NCBI GenBank assembly: GCA_024635585.1
Contig: JAGXIP010000263.1
Coordinates: 1-39,761 of the forward strand
Source: Saccharicrinis sp.
GTDB lineage: Bacteria; Bacteroidota; Bacteroidia; Bacteroidales; Marinilabiliaceae
Direction: 5' to 3'
Length of the DNA stretch: 39,761 bases
Shown: positions 17,386-27,154 of the stretch, one piece after another
How positions within the stretch are numbered: the stretch's first letter is position 1
Layout of the letters: the number at the start of each line of letters is the position of its first letter
Translations under genes and position numbers: made by a program
Notes under the pieces: generated by a model
Seen by the model: the letters and a program-made list of their open reading frames with translations, nothing else
Databases searched by the model: none
What the model was told of the DNA's origin: nothing

Positions 17386-20300
17386 ATGATATCAGAAGGA
17401 ATAGAGTTTCTGGAAATTTTAATAGAGGTTCATAAAGGACAACTTGCTCACGAAGATAAATATCCTAAGATGCGTTCATTGCTTGAAAGGGTTTGTAAAG
17501 ATTTGACATCTAAGGAAAATATTCAGTTTTCTAATCTTTTTTCCCGACTTAATTACGTCTGTGATAACACCAAACTTGATAAGCGTAAAACATATCAGAT
17601 TAATTCTTTTAGGATTAATGCAAATAAGGTGCTCCATAATGATTACTCCCCATCCGTAGATGAATATCTTCAAGATCTAAAGGCTTTATCTAATGCAATA
17701 AGCCACTTTTATAGTGTACCTATACCTGATGAATTAAAAGCTGAATTGCCAAAAGTGGATTATTTTAAACCTAAAGAGAGACAAGGCAGGAAGCATGATA
17801 GGATAAGAGTGGAAGTGACCGCAACCGACTCTGAGTATATATATGCTTATGATGAGGATAACTCAACAGAGGAACCAATTAAAATAAAACATCACATAGC
17901 TGGTATTAACGAAGAATTTAACCAAACAGTTGCTGAACTATGGAAAGGCTGTCAGCTAAATCTTCTTGATGTCACAATAGATGAACTTGGCGTGTATTTA
18001 CCGGATTTAATTGTATTAGAACCCGATTATTTAATAGATATTAGTTCACTATCAGAGTGTTTTAAAGAATACAGTAAACATCCACTAAATTATGTCCAAA
18101 ATAAATTTGAGGCACTTGCAAATACTAAACACATCTTATTGGGGAATGCTGCCAATTTATTCCTGGACGAATTCGTGAACGAAAAACCTACCAATCCTGT
18201 GACATATGCGGAAGCAATGAAGAAATCCTTCAAATCAGCACCTTTCGAATTTTCAACTTGTGCAGAATTAGATACGAACTTTTTTCAAAATGCTCAAAAT
18301 CAATTTTTAAACATAAAAAATGTTGTAAATAATGTCTTCCCAGCTAAAGAGATTGATAGAGAAAATGGAATCATAGAGCCAAGTTTTATATGTGAGCAGT
18401 TAGGTTTACAAGGCAGACTCGACTTTTTGCAAGTAAAAACAAATTCAGGTAAACAATTTGTAATTGAGCTAAAATCAGGTAGAGCCCCAAATCCAGAAGA
18501 AAATTTCGGATTAGTAGGAATCAATCATGAGACACAAGCATTCCTATATCAAATTGTAATTCAAAAAGTTTTGGGAGTTAAATTTAGCAATGAATTTCAA
18601 ACCTTTATTCTTTATTCAAAGTATTCAGATCCTTCAGCAAATTTACGTCTCTCAAAAGCCTATATGGCAGCTATTAAAGAAATAATAAACATACGAAATT
18701 TAATCGTTGCTAATGAAAAGCGCATTGCAAGCGATAAGACAAATTCTCAGACAAGAACCATCATTAACAATATTGAACCAACTACCTTGATAAATAGAAG
18801 AATTAACAATCAATATTTTATAGACACATACATAATTCCGCAAATAAACTATTTCAAGTCATTTTTTCACTTTTCAAGTGAACTTGAACTTGAGTACTTC
18901 CATAGTTTTTATAATTTTATTTCAAAAGAACACTTTATTTCTAAGCTGGGTGACACCGAACATGACAGCGGCAGAGGAATTTCATCTCTGTGGTTATCCT
19001 CACTTGAAGAGAAGATTGATGCCGGTGAAATTTTAACCAACTTGACTATTATTGAGAACCTGACTGAAAAAGAAAATCCAACACTAACATTTGCAATTCC
19101 TGAGAATAAGCATGCCTTTTTACATAATTTCAGGCAGGGTGATATTATTATTTTACACGAGTGCAACAATCCCGAAGACAATGTAACCAACAAACAAATT
19201 TTTAAAGGCTCCATTGAAACTATTTCTCCTAAAGAAATTAAAGTTCGTATTCGTTATAAACAGCGAAATCAAGATGTTTTGCCCCTTGCAAGTAAGTATG
19301 TCATTCAGCATGATTTTTTGGATTCTTCCTATAACTCCATGTATAGGGGTTTATATGCTTTTCTACAAGCCAATCAAAATCGAAAAGATCTTCTACTAAA
19401 TCAGCGTCAGCCAACACAAGACCCTTCAAATTATATGGAGAATATATACGATTCTGTAGAAATACAGCAAATTGTATATAAAGCAAAAATAGCCAATGAT
19501 TATTTTCTTCTAGTCGGTCCTCCTGGTACTGGTAAAACTTCAATTGCTTTGAAATCAATGGTGGAAGAATTTTATTGTGAACCTGCGAATAATATTTTAT
19601 TGCTGTCATATACAAACAGGGCGGTGGATGAAATTTGCGATACACTAAATAAGCTCAGAGGTAATCCAAAATTTATAAGAATTGGTTCCGAACTCTCATG
19701 TGACCATGTTCATCGTAGTAAATTATTGGAGGAGGTTATAAAAAACTGCGATAACAGGGAACAAGTTAGAGCCAAAATTGAAGAGCACCGTATATTTGTT
19801 GGTACAGTCTCGTCCATCTCATCTAAAACAGAATTGTTCAAGTTAAAGTCCTTTCAAGTTGCTATAATTGATGAAGCTTCCCAAATCCTTGAGCCAAGTT
19901 TACTGGGAATACTATCTGCAAAAAACTCATATGGTGGCAATGCAATAGCCAAATTCATTTTAATTGGAGATCATAAGCAATTACCCGCAGTTGTTCTTCA
20001 AAAAGAGATAGACTCGAAAGTTAGCATTCCTGTTTTAAATAAAATTGGACTATATGACAAAAGAAATTCTTTATTTGAAAGACTATATAATCTGCATAAG
20101 TCAGATAAAAATTCTTTAGTTTGGTCTATGTTATATAAGCAAGGTAGGATGCATCCTGCAATTGCTTTATTTCCTAATTATTCATTCTATAACAGTCAAT
20201 TACAGATTGTTCCAACTAATCACCAACTGTCTGCCTTGGAGTATACAAAATTTGATGATAAAAATGCAATACAAAAGTTAATTTTTACTAAGCGTATTGC

Positions 20301-21705
20301 ATTTATGCCTTCTGAAAAACATAAGTCAGACAAGTCAAATAAGACAAACACTCACGAAGCCAGAATGGTTAGGGAGCTTTTGAAGAATATTTTTGAGTTA
20401 TACACTACTAATTCCTTGAATTTCAAAGCTGAAGAAACTGTTGGTATAATTACCCCTTTCAGAAACCAAATTGCTTTAATTAAAAAGGAAATATTCAGCC
20501 TTGAAATTCCCGAGTTGAATAACGTTACAGTTGATACTGTTGAACGTTTCCAAGGTTCCCAAAGGGACATTATTATATATTCTTTCAGTATTAATGAATT
20601 CTATCAATTAGACTTTCTGGCTGGTAGTAGCATTATGGATGAAGGTCAGATAATTGATCGTAAATTGAATGTTGCAATAACAAGAGCAAAAAAGCAGTTA
20701 TTTGTCGTCGGAAATCCTATAATTCTTTCAAATAATTTAACTTACTATCGTTTAATCGAATTTATTCGGTCAAAATCAGGTTATATCAAAACAACACCTG
20801 ACGATTTTATTAGCAGGAATTTCGATATCCAGGAACATGAAGCAGAAACTGCTATTGGTATTCATACACATGAACCGTCTCAGGCATTTGTAAACAATTT
20901 TGAGCGTATAGTCATACAAACAATCAGGGAAAACCCTAAAACAAATTTTCCTAACCAAATTTGCGGATTCGATCATGATTACAATCGTATGAATGTAATT
21001 CAATATGGAAGAGCAAATTTCGATCAAGGCACATTAGATCATTCTCCTTTAGAAAAAGTTTACCTCTATTGTTACTACAATATGCGGAAGCACTATTTTA
21101 GTTCACTAGCGATCTTCAAAAGCTTTAGCGAATATTTCAAAAAAGCATTTGATGATTGTAATAATAGAATAATGTTTATAGATTTTGGCTGTGGACCATT
21201 AACTGCTGGTCTGGCATTTAACCAAGAGTTCTCGAATGAAACTAACTTTCATCTCAGTTATGCTGGTATTGATATTTCATCTGCAATGTTAACAGTGGCA
21301 GAATCATTCTCAAAAACAAATTTATTTAGTGATGATGCAAGGTTTCTTTTTGTTAGAAATCTAAACGAAATCCCTGATGATTATTGGGATAGTTTATTTG
21401 TTTTATCCAATACCGTGATTTTGAATTTCTCATACATTTTTGGCAATCTCTCGAAAGATGATGTAGAAAGATTGGCGGTTCAAATCAATAGAATGCTAGA
21501 CAAATTTCCGTTAAATAAATATATTGCAATATACCAAAATTCTGCAATCGAAAAAAGGAATAGAACGTATTGTATTTTTAAGAAACTAGTTCCTAGATTG
21601 GTAAGTATTACACAGCCCAAAATCGAAACTGTGGGATATCGCAATTCTATTGCAAGTAATTACGATAAGAGTGAAGACGTTTTCTTTGAATTATTGGAAG
21701 TGTAA
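17386..21705 (+). CDS. Nuclease-SF1 helicase-methyltransferase fusion protein
   Basis: A 1439-residue protein. Residues 1-120 are a helical N-terminal domain. Residues about 290-400 form a RecB/Cas4-type nuclease: QGRLDFL (D346), FVIELKSG (E361, K363) and the ETQAFLYQ helix (Q384, Y388). An SF1 (Dna2/Upf1-like) helicase follows: GPPGTGKT (711-718), SYTNRAVDE (741-749), IIDEASQ (827-833), GDHKQLPAVV (861-870), ITPFRNQ (1022-1028), ERFQGSQRD (1053-1061) and NVAITRAKKQ (1095-1104). The C-terminal 190 residues hold a class I SAM-binding site, FIDFGCGPLTAG (1264-1275) and YAGIDISSAML (1292-1302). No NPPY-type DNA methylase motif is seen. The stop overlaps the DUF1848 start by one base. Confidence 0.85.
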   Translation: MISEGIEFLEILIEVHKGQLAHEDKYPKMRSLLERVCKDLTSKENIQFSNLFSRLNYVCDNTKLDKRKTYQINSFRINANKVLHNDYSPSVDEYLQDLKALSNAISHFYSVPIPDELKAELPKVDYFKPKERQGRKHDRIRVEVTATDSEYIYAYDEDNSTEEPIKIKHHIAGINEEFNQTVAELWKGCQLNLLDVTIDELGVYLPDLIVLEPDYLIDISSLSECFKEYSKHPLNYVQNKFEALANTKHILLGNAANLFLDEFVNEKPTNPVTYAEAMKKSFKSAPFEFSTCAELDTNFFQNAQNQFLNIKNVVNNVFPAKEIDRENGIIEPSFICEQLGLQGRLDFLQVKTNSGKQFVIELKSGRAPNPEENFGLVGINHETQAFLYQIVIQKVLGVKFSNEFQTFILYSKYSDPSANLRLSKAYMAAIKEIINIRNLIVANEKRIASDKTNSQTRTIINNIEPTTLINRRINNQYFIDTYIIPQINYFKSFFHFSSELELEYFHSFYNFISKEHFISKLGDTEHDSGRGISSLWLSSLEEKIDAGEILTNLTIIENLTEKENPTLTFAIPENKHAFLHNFRQGDIIILHECNNPEDNVTNKQIFKGSIETISPKEIKVRIRYKQRNQDVLPLASKYVIQHDFLDSSYNSMYRGLYAFLQANQNRKDLLLNQRQPTQDPSNYMENIYDSVEIQQIVYKAKIANDYFLLVGPPGTGKTSIALKSMVEEFYCEPANNILLLSYTNRAVDEICDTLNKLRGNPKFIRIGSELSCDHVHRSKLLEEVIKNCDNREQVRAKIEEHRIFVGTVSSISSKTELFKLKSFQVAIIDEASQILEPSLLGILSAKNSYGGNAIAKFILIGDHKQLPAVVLQKEIDSKVSIPVLNKIGLYDKRNSLFERLYNLHKSDKNSLVWSMLYKQGRMHPAIALFPNYSFYNSQLQIVPTNHQLSALEYTKFDDKNAIQKLIFTKRIAFMPSEKHKSDKSNKTNTHEARMVRELLKNIFELYTTNSLNFKAEETVGIITPFRNQIALIKKEIFSLEIPELNNVTVDTVERFQGSQRDIIIYSFSINEFYQLDFLAGSSIMDEGQIIDRKLNVAITRAKKQLFVVGNPIILSNNLTYYRLIEFIRSKSGYIKTTPDDFISRNFDIQEHEAETAIGIHTHEPSQAFVNNFERIVIQTIRENPKTNFPNQICGFDHDYNRMNVIQYGRANFDQGTLDHSPLEKVYLYCYYNMRKHYFSSLAIFKSFSEYFKKAFDDCNNRIMFIDFGCGPLTAGLAFNQEFSNETNFHLSYAGIDISSAMLTVAESFSKTNLFSDDARFLFVRNLNEIPDDYWDSLFVLSNTVILNFSYIFGNLSKDDVERLAVQINRMLDKFPLNKYIAIYQNSAIEKRNRTYCIFKKLVPRLVSITQPKIETVGYRNSIASNYDKSEDVFFELLEV

Positions 21706-22574
21706 TGACAACCTTATTCCCAGCTGAGGATTATGAGCAATTTGTCATTCTAAGTGCATCCAGAATGACAGATATGCCTAAGTATTATCCAATCGGTCTA
21801 ATTAAAGAGGTAAGAAGGAGATTAGAAAATGGGCAGAAAATACACACCTTAGTGTTATGGACTAAACATCCCATGTCATTACTAACACAACCGTTAATGG
21901 ACTTTTTGATTGAGTTAAAGTCAATAGGAATCCAAATATATCTTCAATTAACTATTACAGGTTTAGGAGGGATACCTTTGGGTTTTGGAAAGAATAATTT
22001 TCAGAATTTCTTTGAGCCAAACTCGCCCAAATACGAAGATTCTTTAACGCTCATCCCCGACATTATAAACCTGCTAGGTAAGCCGGAAAGAATTAGAATT
22101 CGTATTGATCCAATTATCAGAATAATAGATTCAGAGCGGAATATCTTATCAAATTTAAATTATTTGCCGATCATTATCGAAAAAGCTAATCAATTTGGAG
22201 TATCAACTTTTAGTTTCAGTTTTCTTGAAAGATCTGCCCATAAAAAAGTGGATAAGCGTTTCGCAGATATAAGTATTACGATATTCCCGCCAGATGATTT
22301 TGAAAGAAATAGGTTTATTAAATGGGTAGCGGAAATTGAAAAAAAGCATGATGTTCAAATTTTCTCATGCTGTGTTCCTGGCATGAAAATTTCTAAATGT
22401 ATCGATGGTTCTTTTTTAGAAAGCATTCATGATCATCAGATTCCAACTGAACATAAACAACCCTACAAGAGAAAATTGTGCGGTTGCACTGAATCAATCG
22501 ACATAGGAGGTTGGCCACCTAAAAGATGTTTTACTGGATGCTTATATTGTTATTCAAATCCAGTTATTTCCTAA
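21705..22574 (+). CDS. DUF1848 protein, C-terminal radical-SAM-like Cys cluster
   Basis: A 289-residue DUF1848 protein. Family blocks are visible: ILSASRMTD (15-23), LVLWTKHP (49-56), LTITGLG (82-88) and RIDPIIR (133-139). The C-terminus has C259, C261, a DIGGW segment, then C275-x3-C279-x2-C282-Y. CxxxCxxC is the 4Fe-4S motif that radical SAM enzymes carry at the N-terminus. Its C-terminal position suggests a circularly permuted radical SAM-like barrel, as the Pfam description of this family also hints (from memory). The start overlaps the upstream stop (TAATG), so the two proteins are coupled. The reaction is unknown. Confidence 0.8.
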   Translation: MTTLFPAEDYEQFVILSASRMTDMPKYYPIGLIKEVRRRLENGQKIHTLVLWTKHPMSLLTQPLMDFLIELKSIGIQIYLQLTITGLGGIPLGFGKNNFQNFFEPNSPKYEDSLTLIPDIINLLGKPERIRIRIDPIIRIIDSERNILSNLNYLPIIIEKANQFGVSTFSFSFLERSAHKKVDKRFADISITIFPPDDFERNRFIKWVAEIEKKHDVQIFSCCVPGMKISKCIDGSFLESIHDHQIPTEHKQPYKRKLCGCTESIDIGGWPPKRCFTGCLYCYSNPVIS

Positions 22575-22580
22575 CTGTAA

Positions 22581-22623
22581 ATTCTGATGATACTGATCCC
22601 TCATTCCGGTGATATTGACCCCC
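22581..22623 (-). mobile_element. IS21-like transposon end, inverted relative to 16-136
   Basis: Two adjacent copies of the same repeat unit found at the window start appear here on the minus strand. The one at 22603-22623 reads GGGGGTCAATATCACCGGAAT. The one at 22581-22601 reads AGGGATCAGTATCATCAGAAT and has drifted. They lie 6 bp after the DUF1848 gene and point toward the array at 16-136. No transposase is nearby. Confidence 0.55.
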
Positions 22624-22670
22624 TAGGTTATGGTTCAAAAAACAAAAATAGACTGACAATAGTACCGATT

Positions 22671-24899
22671 TTACGTTTTTAAAATTTCCATTATTTTTTG
22701 CTCAACTTTCAAAAAATTAATATTTCCTTCTATTTTACAAGTGCAAGATTTTATGACTTCTACGTTTTCGTTATTTTTTTCAACGTTTGAAATAAATTCT
22801 TTTTGATTAAGTTTTAGAATTATTTCATCAGGTAAAACTTTCGAATTCATGTCATAGAATTTCAATGAGAATTTATTGTCTGAATAACGAATATCTAATG
22901 CAAAACTGTATTTGCTTTGGTAATTCCATAGGTCAATTACGGCACAAGGTATATAATCGGAAGAATCATAATACCAAGCTCGTTTGAAAGGATAAAATAA
23001 AGATTCTTTGCCTTCTAGTTTTGTTTTATTAAATACATATGACCTCAATTCCGCTCTTTTTCTCCATCCTGATGCAGAACTTCTGGCTAAATCAATGTGA
23101 TTATTCCATTTGTTGATTTGATAATTATTGCAATATTCAATAATTCCATCGTTTTTGATAAATAATGACATCCAATCATTTTCATTTTCTTGAAAACTGT
23201 TGACAATCGTTCGTAAATCGCCCTGTATTGAGTCAATTTTTATTGCATCTAAAAGTTGTTTTAAATAATTGCTTTTTACATCATCATTAAAAACTTTTCG
23301 CCAATTATCCATTTTGGCTCTTAAACTGTTTTCAAATTTACAGAAAGTATAATGACCTGAGATATAAACTAAATAATCGCCAAACGTAAGTAATGCTCTT
23401 TGAAACAGGCAATCATATTTGTCTTGAAATTCCGAACTAAACAACCTGTTTATTTTTTCAGAATAATTTAAGAATTTAACAATATCATAGGCAGTATTGG
23501 TTTTTGCAAAATTCAAAATAAAACCAATTTGCCCATTGAAATAAGAATGCTGTTCTATTTTCACTATTGCTTCATTCCATTGATTTGACTTATCATCAAG
23601 TATTAATTTTGCCTTGATTTTTTCTTCTTCGCTCTGTTCTTTCTCAAATAAATCTATTTTAGTATCCGTTTTTGAAAGATAATCATACAAGTCACCAATA
23701 TGACCGCTTAATTCTTTTATAGAACGAACGGCTTTATAAAATAATTCAGGGTCTTCAATACGAGTATTATTTATCAAGTTTGTGCAAACTCGCATCCATT
23801 TATCAAATAAGTTCTGATTTGAAACATCTAATCTGCCGTTTTGAATAAAAAATTGCGAAAGAGCATAGAAGCGTGTCCGTTCCCAATAATTTGGATTGTC
23901 AGTTAATATGCTTTCAAAATATTTATCATCATCATGAAATGAAGTAAGACAATCCAGTATTTTTGAAAGTTGTTGTAATGTGTTGAAATTCTTAGAATAT
24001 ACATTTTTATACTCAACGAATATATTGAATTTGTCTTTAAATAATCGGTCAATATCATTCTTCTCAGCGATAAAGTTCAATGTGGAATTTTTTAGAAAAT
24101 TCAAATATCTTCTATCAACCTCCTTCAGATTGATAGTATCATTGTCTTTTTCATACTTCCAAAAAATATCCAACCATTCATTGTCCAACTTTGACTTATT
24201 GTCGTAGTCAAGCAGAACTGAAAAGTTTGCTTTGAAATTTTCAAAATCAGTAAGTGGTTTTCCGCGGGAGTTCATTTTAACGTAAATTTCATCATCTAAC
24301 TTGAATTGCTTTAACGGTAAAAAATGAAAAATAACAGGACAATTTTTATCGCAAAACAAATTAAACAAATCTTCATTTGGCTGTATAAATTTCCTTTGAA
24401 TAACATCAAGCATATTTAACATTGCCTGTATAGTCGGGTCGTTTCTCCACGATAGAAAAAACCATTTTGAATTAACAATTTGTTGGCTGATTTTTATATC
24501 ATTTTGATAGACAATGCTTTCTGTTACTAATTTCATGCAAAAATCTTCTGAACTCGGACGAGTTTCGTAAGTGAATTTTGATAAAATATTTTTTTTATCG
24601 TCTGTCAAACTGCGAAGTGACAAGAACCAATGTGTCAAAAATAAAGTCGTTAGCCGTTGCTGTCCGTCCAAAGGGATTAATTGTTGGTTATCGACCTTGC
24701 CATAAACGAAATGCAGATTAATTTTTATTTTATTTGTTAATGAATTGGCAATATCACCTACAATATCACATTCCTCTTTCTTTAAGTCAGAATATAATCT
24801 ATCTTGCACATAATCCCTTTGAATAGCAGGAATTTCTATTGTGTATTTGGAAATCAAATTCCAAAAAGTAAACTCTTTATTTTCCGGTTCCATCATCAT
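22671..24899 (-). CDS. DUF262 protein, second subunit of GmrSD-like pair
   Basis: A 742-residue DUF262 (ParB-like/GmrS) protein. IPAIQRDYVQ (23-32), DGQQRLTT (78-85) and KMNSRGKPLTDFE (208-220) are the conserved nucleotide-binding blocks. DUF262 domains bind and hydrolyse NTPs in type IV restriction of modified phage DNA. I see no DUF1524/HNH motif in its long C-terminal region (about 260-742), so it may depend on its partner for cutting. Its start (ATGATGATG) overlaps the end of the upstream DUF262-DUF1524 gene by 23 bp. Family call is firm; the two-subunit idea is inference. Confidence 0.8.
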   Translation of the reverse strand: MMMEPENKEFTFWNLISKYTIEIPAIQRDYVQDRLYSDLKKEECDIVGDIANSLTNKIKINLHFVYGKVDNQQLIPLDGQQRLTTLFLTHWFLSLRSLTDDKKNILSKFTYETRPSSEDFCMKLVTESIVYQNDIKISQQIVNSKWFFLSWRNDPTIQAMLNMLDVIQRKFIQPNEDLFNLFCDKNCPVIFHFLPLKQFKLDDEIYVKMNSRGKPLTDFENFKANFSVLLDYDNKSKLDNEWLDIFWKYEKDNDTINLKEVDRRYLNFLKNSTLNFIAEKNDIDRLFKDKFNIFVEYKNVYSKNFNTLQQLSKILDCLTSFHDDDKYFESILTDNPNYWERTRFYALSQFFIQNGRLDVSNQNLFDKWMRVCTNLINNTRIEDPELFYKAVRSIKELSGHIGDLYDYLSKTDTKIDLFEKEQSEEEKIKAKLILDDKSNQWNEAIVKIEQHSYFNGQIGFILNFAKTNTAYDIVKFLNYSEKINRLFSSEFQDKYDCLFQRALLTFGDYLVYISGHYTFCKFENSLRAKMDNWRKVFNDDVKSNYLKQLLDAIKIDSIQGDLRTIVNSFQENENDWMSLFIKNDGIIEYCNNYQINKWNNHIDLARSSASGWRKRAELRSYVFNKTKLEGKESLFYPFKRAWYYDSSDYIPCAVIDLWNYQSKYSFALDIRYSDNKFSLKFYDMNSKVLPDEIILKLNQKEFISNVEKNNENVEVIKSCTCKIEGNINFLKVEQKIMEILKT

Positions 24900-26697
24900 T
24901 AATTATAAGATAATCATTTAATATTGTTTTCATTTCTACAAGATACGAATCCATATCTTTTTTGTCCCATTTTAAATTCTGTTCTACATTTTTAGAGTAG
25001 TATTTCAGAAAAACATTTTTGGTGCAAATTGGGATAAACGAACCTTTTTCGTCTAGTTCTTTTATTTTATCCCGTTTCCTGTGAAATGGTGCATTGTTCA
25101 AACTTGAATTGTCTGATGGTGTAAGCAATGCAAGATTTTTAATAGAATGAATGGTTGAACCTGCATCTGACGATAAATCAAATATTTCCTGCTGTAAATT
25201 AACAAACCGATGTTGATCAATTTCAGATTGTGCTAATAGTGCAGTTATTTCATCTAATAATCCCTTGTGTTTACAAATGAAAGAATCTTGTTTTTGATCT
25301 TCTAATAATTGTCTTTTGTCTTTCTCTTTTGTGAGTTCTTCGGATTGTTGGGCGTGAATATGCTCTAAACTCCAACATGAAATTCTATCAAAAGAAAATT
25401 TGACGAACCCGCTATTCTTTGTTACAATAACATTGAAAAGCAACAGAATATTCTTTGCTTTATCTTTATTGTCATCATAACCAATTTCATTGAAATCGAC
25501 TTTCCCAAAATGGGATTTTATTTTTTCTTTTAGTTTCTCAATAAATTGAGGTTTTGAGTTTGTTTCGGCTAGTTTTTTTATATTTTCAATGCTATTTTCA
25601 ACACCGCCAACTTGTAATAGAAATCCAATGAGATGAAAATAGGTGTATTTATTTTCTTCGTCTTTACTACTATACCATTCTACAAAAGTTCGATAATAAG
25701 TTTTGATTTCGTCCCAAAGGAAATCTCGCGTATTATTGAATTTGCTATCATCATAAATCTTTGTATTTTTTGTAATTAATTCGTTAAAAATATAAAATGC
25801 CCGCAACCTATTTTCTTTTTTGATTTTAAATTGAATATTGCTTTCGTATTTTGTAGCAACCAAATCAAAAATAAATTCAATATGGTTTTGATACAATTTG
25901 GGAGGGTTGATAAAACGCCAAAAACCGGTCTTCCTTAATGTGTTTTCAATATCGTCCCATTCGTAACCGATTTTGATTTGGTGTTTCTTTTTGTCTTTAT
26001 CACTGTCAGTCAAATAGAAAATTGCTTTAATAAGTTCAGCATTTGTTAAGTCAATTTTGCCCTGATTATATTTTGCAAATGTTACATTTGGCTTCTCGTC
26101 AGTGTCATTGTTAGAATTAATTGGATACCAAATAAAACGGATATTGTTTGCTTCATCATCGCCTTTTTCATTGGGTTCGTAAGAGATTAAAGTATCTACA
26201 AATTTACCAATCGTAGGTTTATTCTCTTCAAACCACTTTTTTATGGTTAAAAAAGCATCACTCATTCGGTAAAAATCAACATTTGATTTAATGATTTCAG
26301 TTGTTGAAGTAATATCTTGTAAGAATTCCTTACTACTGCAATCTTCTTTTTCTCTTGTTTCGTATTCGATAGAAAATAAATCAGGAGGGATTCCATAATC
26401 ACCCTTTGTTGATAGATACGATAAAAGAATTAAAATGGAAGTGAGTCGTTGTTGACCATCAACAACCTCCCATTTGTCAACAGTTCTTTTTCGTGTTACT
26501 ATCAAAGGTTGCATGCAATAAAATTCACCTACACCTATTTTTCTGCTGTTTACCTTCTTTTGAAATTCGAGAATATCATTTAATAAATCGAGGATTTGCT
26601 GTTCTTCCCATCGATACCCACGCTGATAACTTGGAATATAAAAATGCTTTCCGAATAATTCTTTGATAGACTTTAATTCTATTTTATTTTCAGGCAT
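24877..26697 (-). CDS. DUF262-DUF1524 type IV restriction protein (GmrSD-like)
   Basis: A 606-residue protein with both halves of GmrSD. The DUF262 part has YIPSYQRGYRW (20-30) and EVVDGQQRLTS (77-87), then NQGKIDLTNAELIKA (211-225). The C-terminal DUF1524 His-Me nuclease part has WSLEHIHAQ (442-450) and the later NLALLTPSDNSSLNN and FHRKRDKI segments typical of this fold. GmrSD enzymes cut glucosylated or other modified phage DNA. It is the first gene of a two-gene minus-strand unit. An AT-rich leader of about 57 bp precedes it and probably carries the promoter. Assignment is strong; the target modification is unknown. Confidence 0.85.
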   Translation of the reverse strand: MPENKIELKSIKELFGKHFYIPSYQRGYRWEEQQILDLLNDILEFQKKVNSRKIGVGEFYCMQPLIVTRKRTVDKWEVVDGQQRLTSILILLSYLSTKGDYGIPPDLFSIEYETREKEDCSSKEFLQDITSTTEIIKSNVDFYRMSDAFLTIKKWFEENKPTIGKFVDTLISYEPNEKGDDEANNIRFIWYPINSNNDTDEKPNVTFAKYNQGKIDLTNAELIKAIFYLTDSDKDKKKHQIKIGYEWDDIENTLRKTGFWRFINPPKLYQNHIEFIFDLVATKYESNIQFKIKKENRLRAFYIFNELITKNTKIYDDSKFNNTRDFLWDEIKTYYRTFVEWYSSKDEENKYTYFHLIGFLLQVGGVENSIENIKKLAETNSKPQFIEKLKEKIKSHFGKVDFNEIGYDDNKDKAKNILLLFNVIVTKNSGFVKFSFDRISCWSLEHIHAQQSEELTKEKDKRQLLEDQKQDSFICKHKGLLDEITALLAQSEIDQHRFVNLQQEIFDLSSDAGSTIHSIKNLALLTPSDNSSLNNAPFHRKRDKIKELDEKGSFIPICTKNVFLKYYSKNVEQNLKWDKKDMDSYLVEMKTILNDYLIINDDGTGK

Positions 26698-26754
26698 AAT
26701 TATGTTTTTAAATTGAAAAATATAACACTCTTTACTGAATATAACTTTTTAATC

Positions 26755-27135
26755 CTACCACAAAACATAGGTCGCCAGCACCTTATGCACATCATACACA
26801 TTCACTCCTTTGCTGAATTGCTTAACAATGGATGGTTGTTGCTCACTTGATACCCATATCTTTAACTCAGCATCCAGTTCGAAGGTGCCAGCAGTTTCTA
26901 TGCTGAACCGCGATATGCTTTTGTAGGTGATGGACTTGTACTCAACCTTACTGCCGGTAAGGCCCTGTTTATCGATCAGGATTAACCGTTTATCTGTAAA
27001 AAGGAAAGTATCCCTGATGAGTTTAAACCCCATCTGGATCTCTTCAGTGTCAGTTAATAATCTGCCATAATCATGTTTCAGTTGCTGCAGGTCAACAGCA
27101 CCTGCGTTGCCTATTAATGCGGAGAATAATCCCAT
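26755..27135 (-). CDS. PH domain protein (bPH family)
   Basis: A 126-residue protein matching the bacterial pleckstrin-homology family formerly DUF1696. Typical elements are a helical start (GRLLTDTEEIQMGFKLIRD), the strands FLFTDKRLILIDKQG, then YKSITYKSISRFSIET and the closing helix NVYDVHKVLATYVL. Such proteins are small, cytosolic, form oligomers and have no agreed function. It stands 20 bp from the next upstream small gene. Nothing ties it to the DUF262 genes except strand. Its GC content is higher than that of the DUF262 genes. Confidence 0.8.
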   Translation of the reverse strand: MGLFSALIGNAGAVDLQQLKHDYGRLLTDTEEIQMGFKLIRDTFLFTDKRLILIDKQGLTGSKVEYKSITYKSISRFSIETAGTFELDAELKIWVSSEQQPSIVKQFSKGVNVYDVHKVLATYVLW

Positions 27136-27154
27136 AGTTTGGTGGTTATTTTGG

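Noticed and set aside
17386-21705. Frameshifted or artificially merged gene
   Set aside because: The domains follow in one uninterrupted frame with normal linkers, and codon usage looks uniform.
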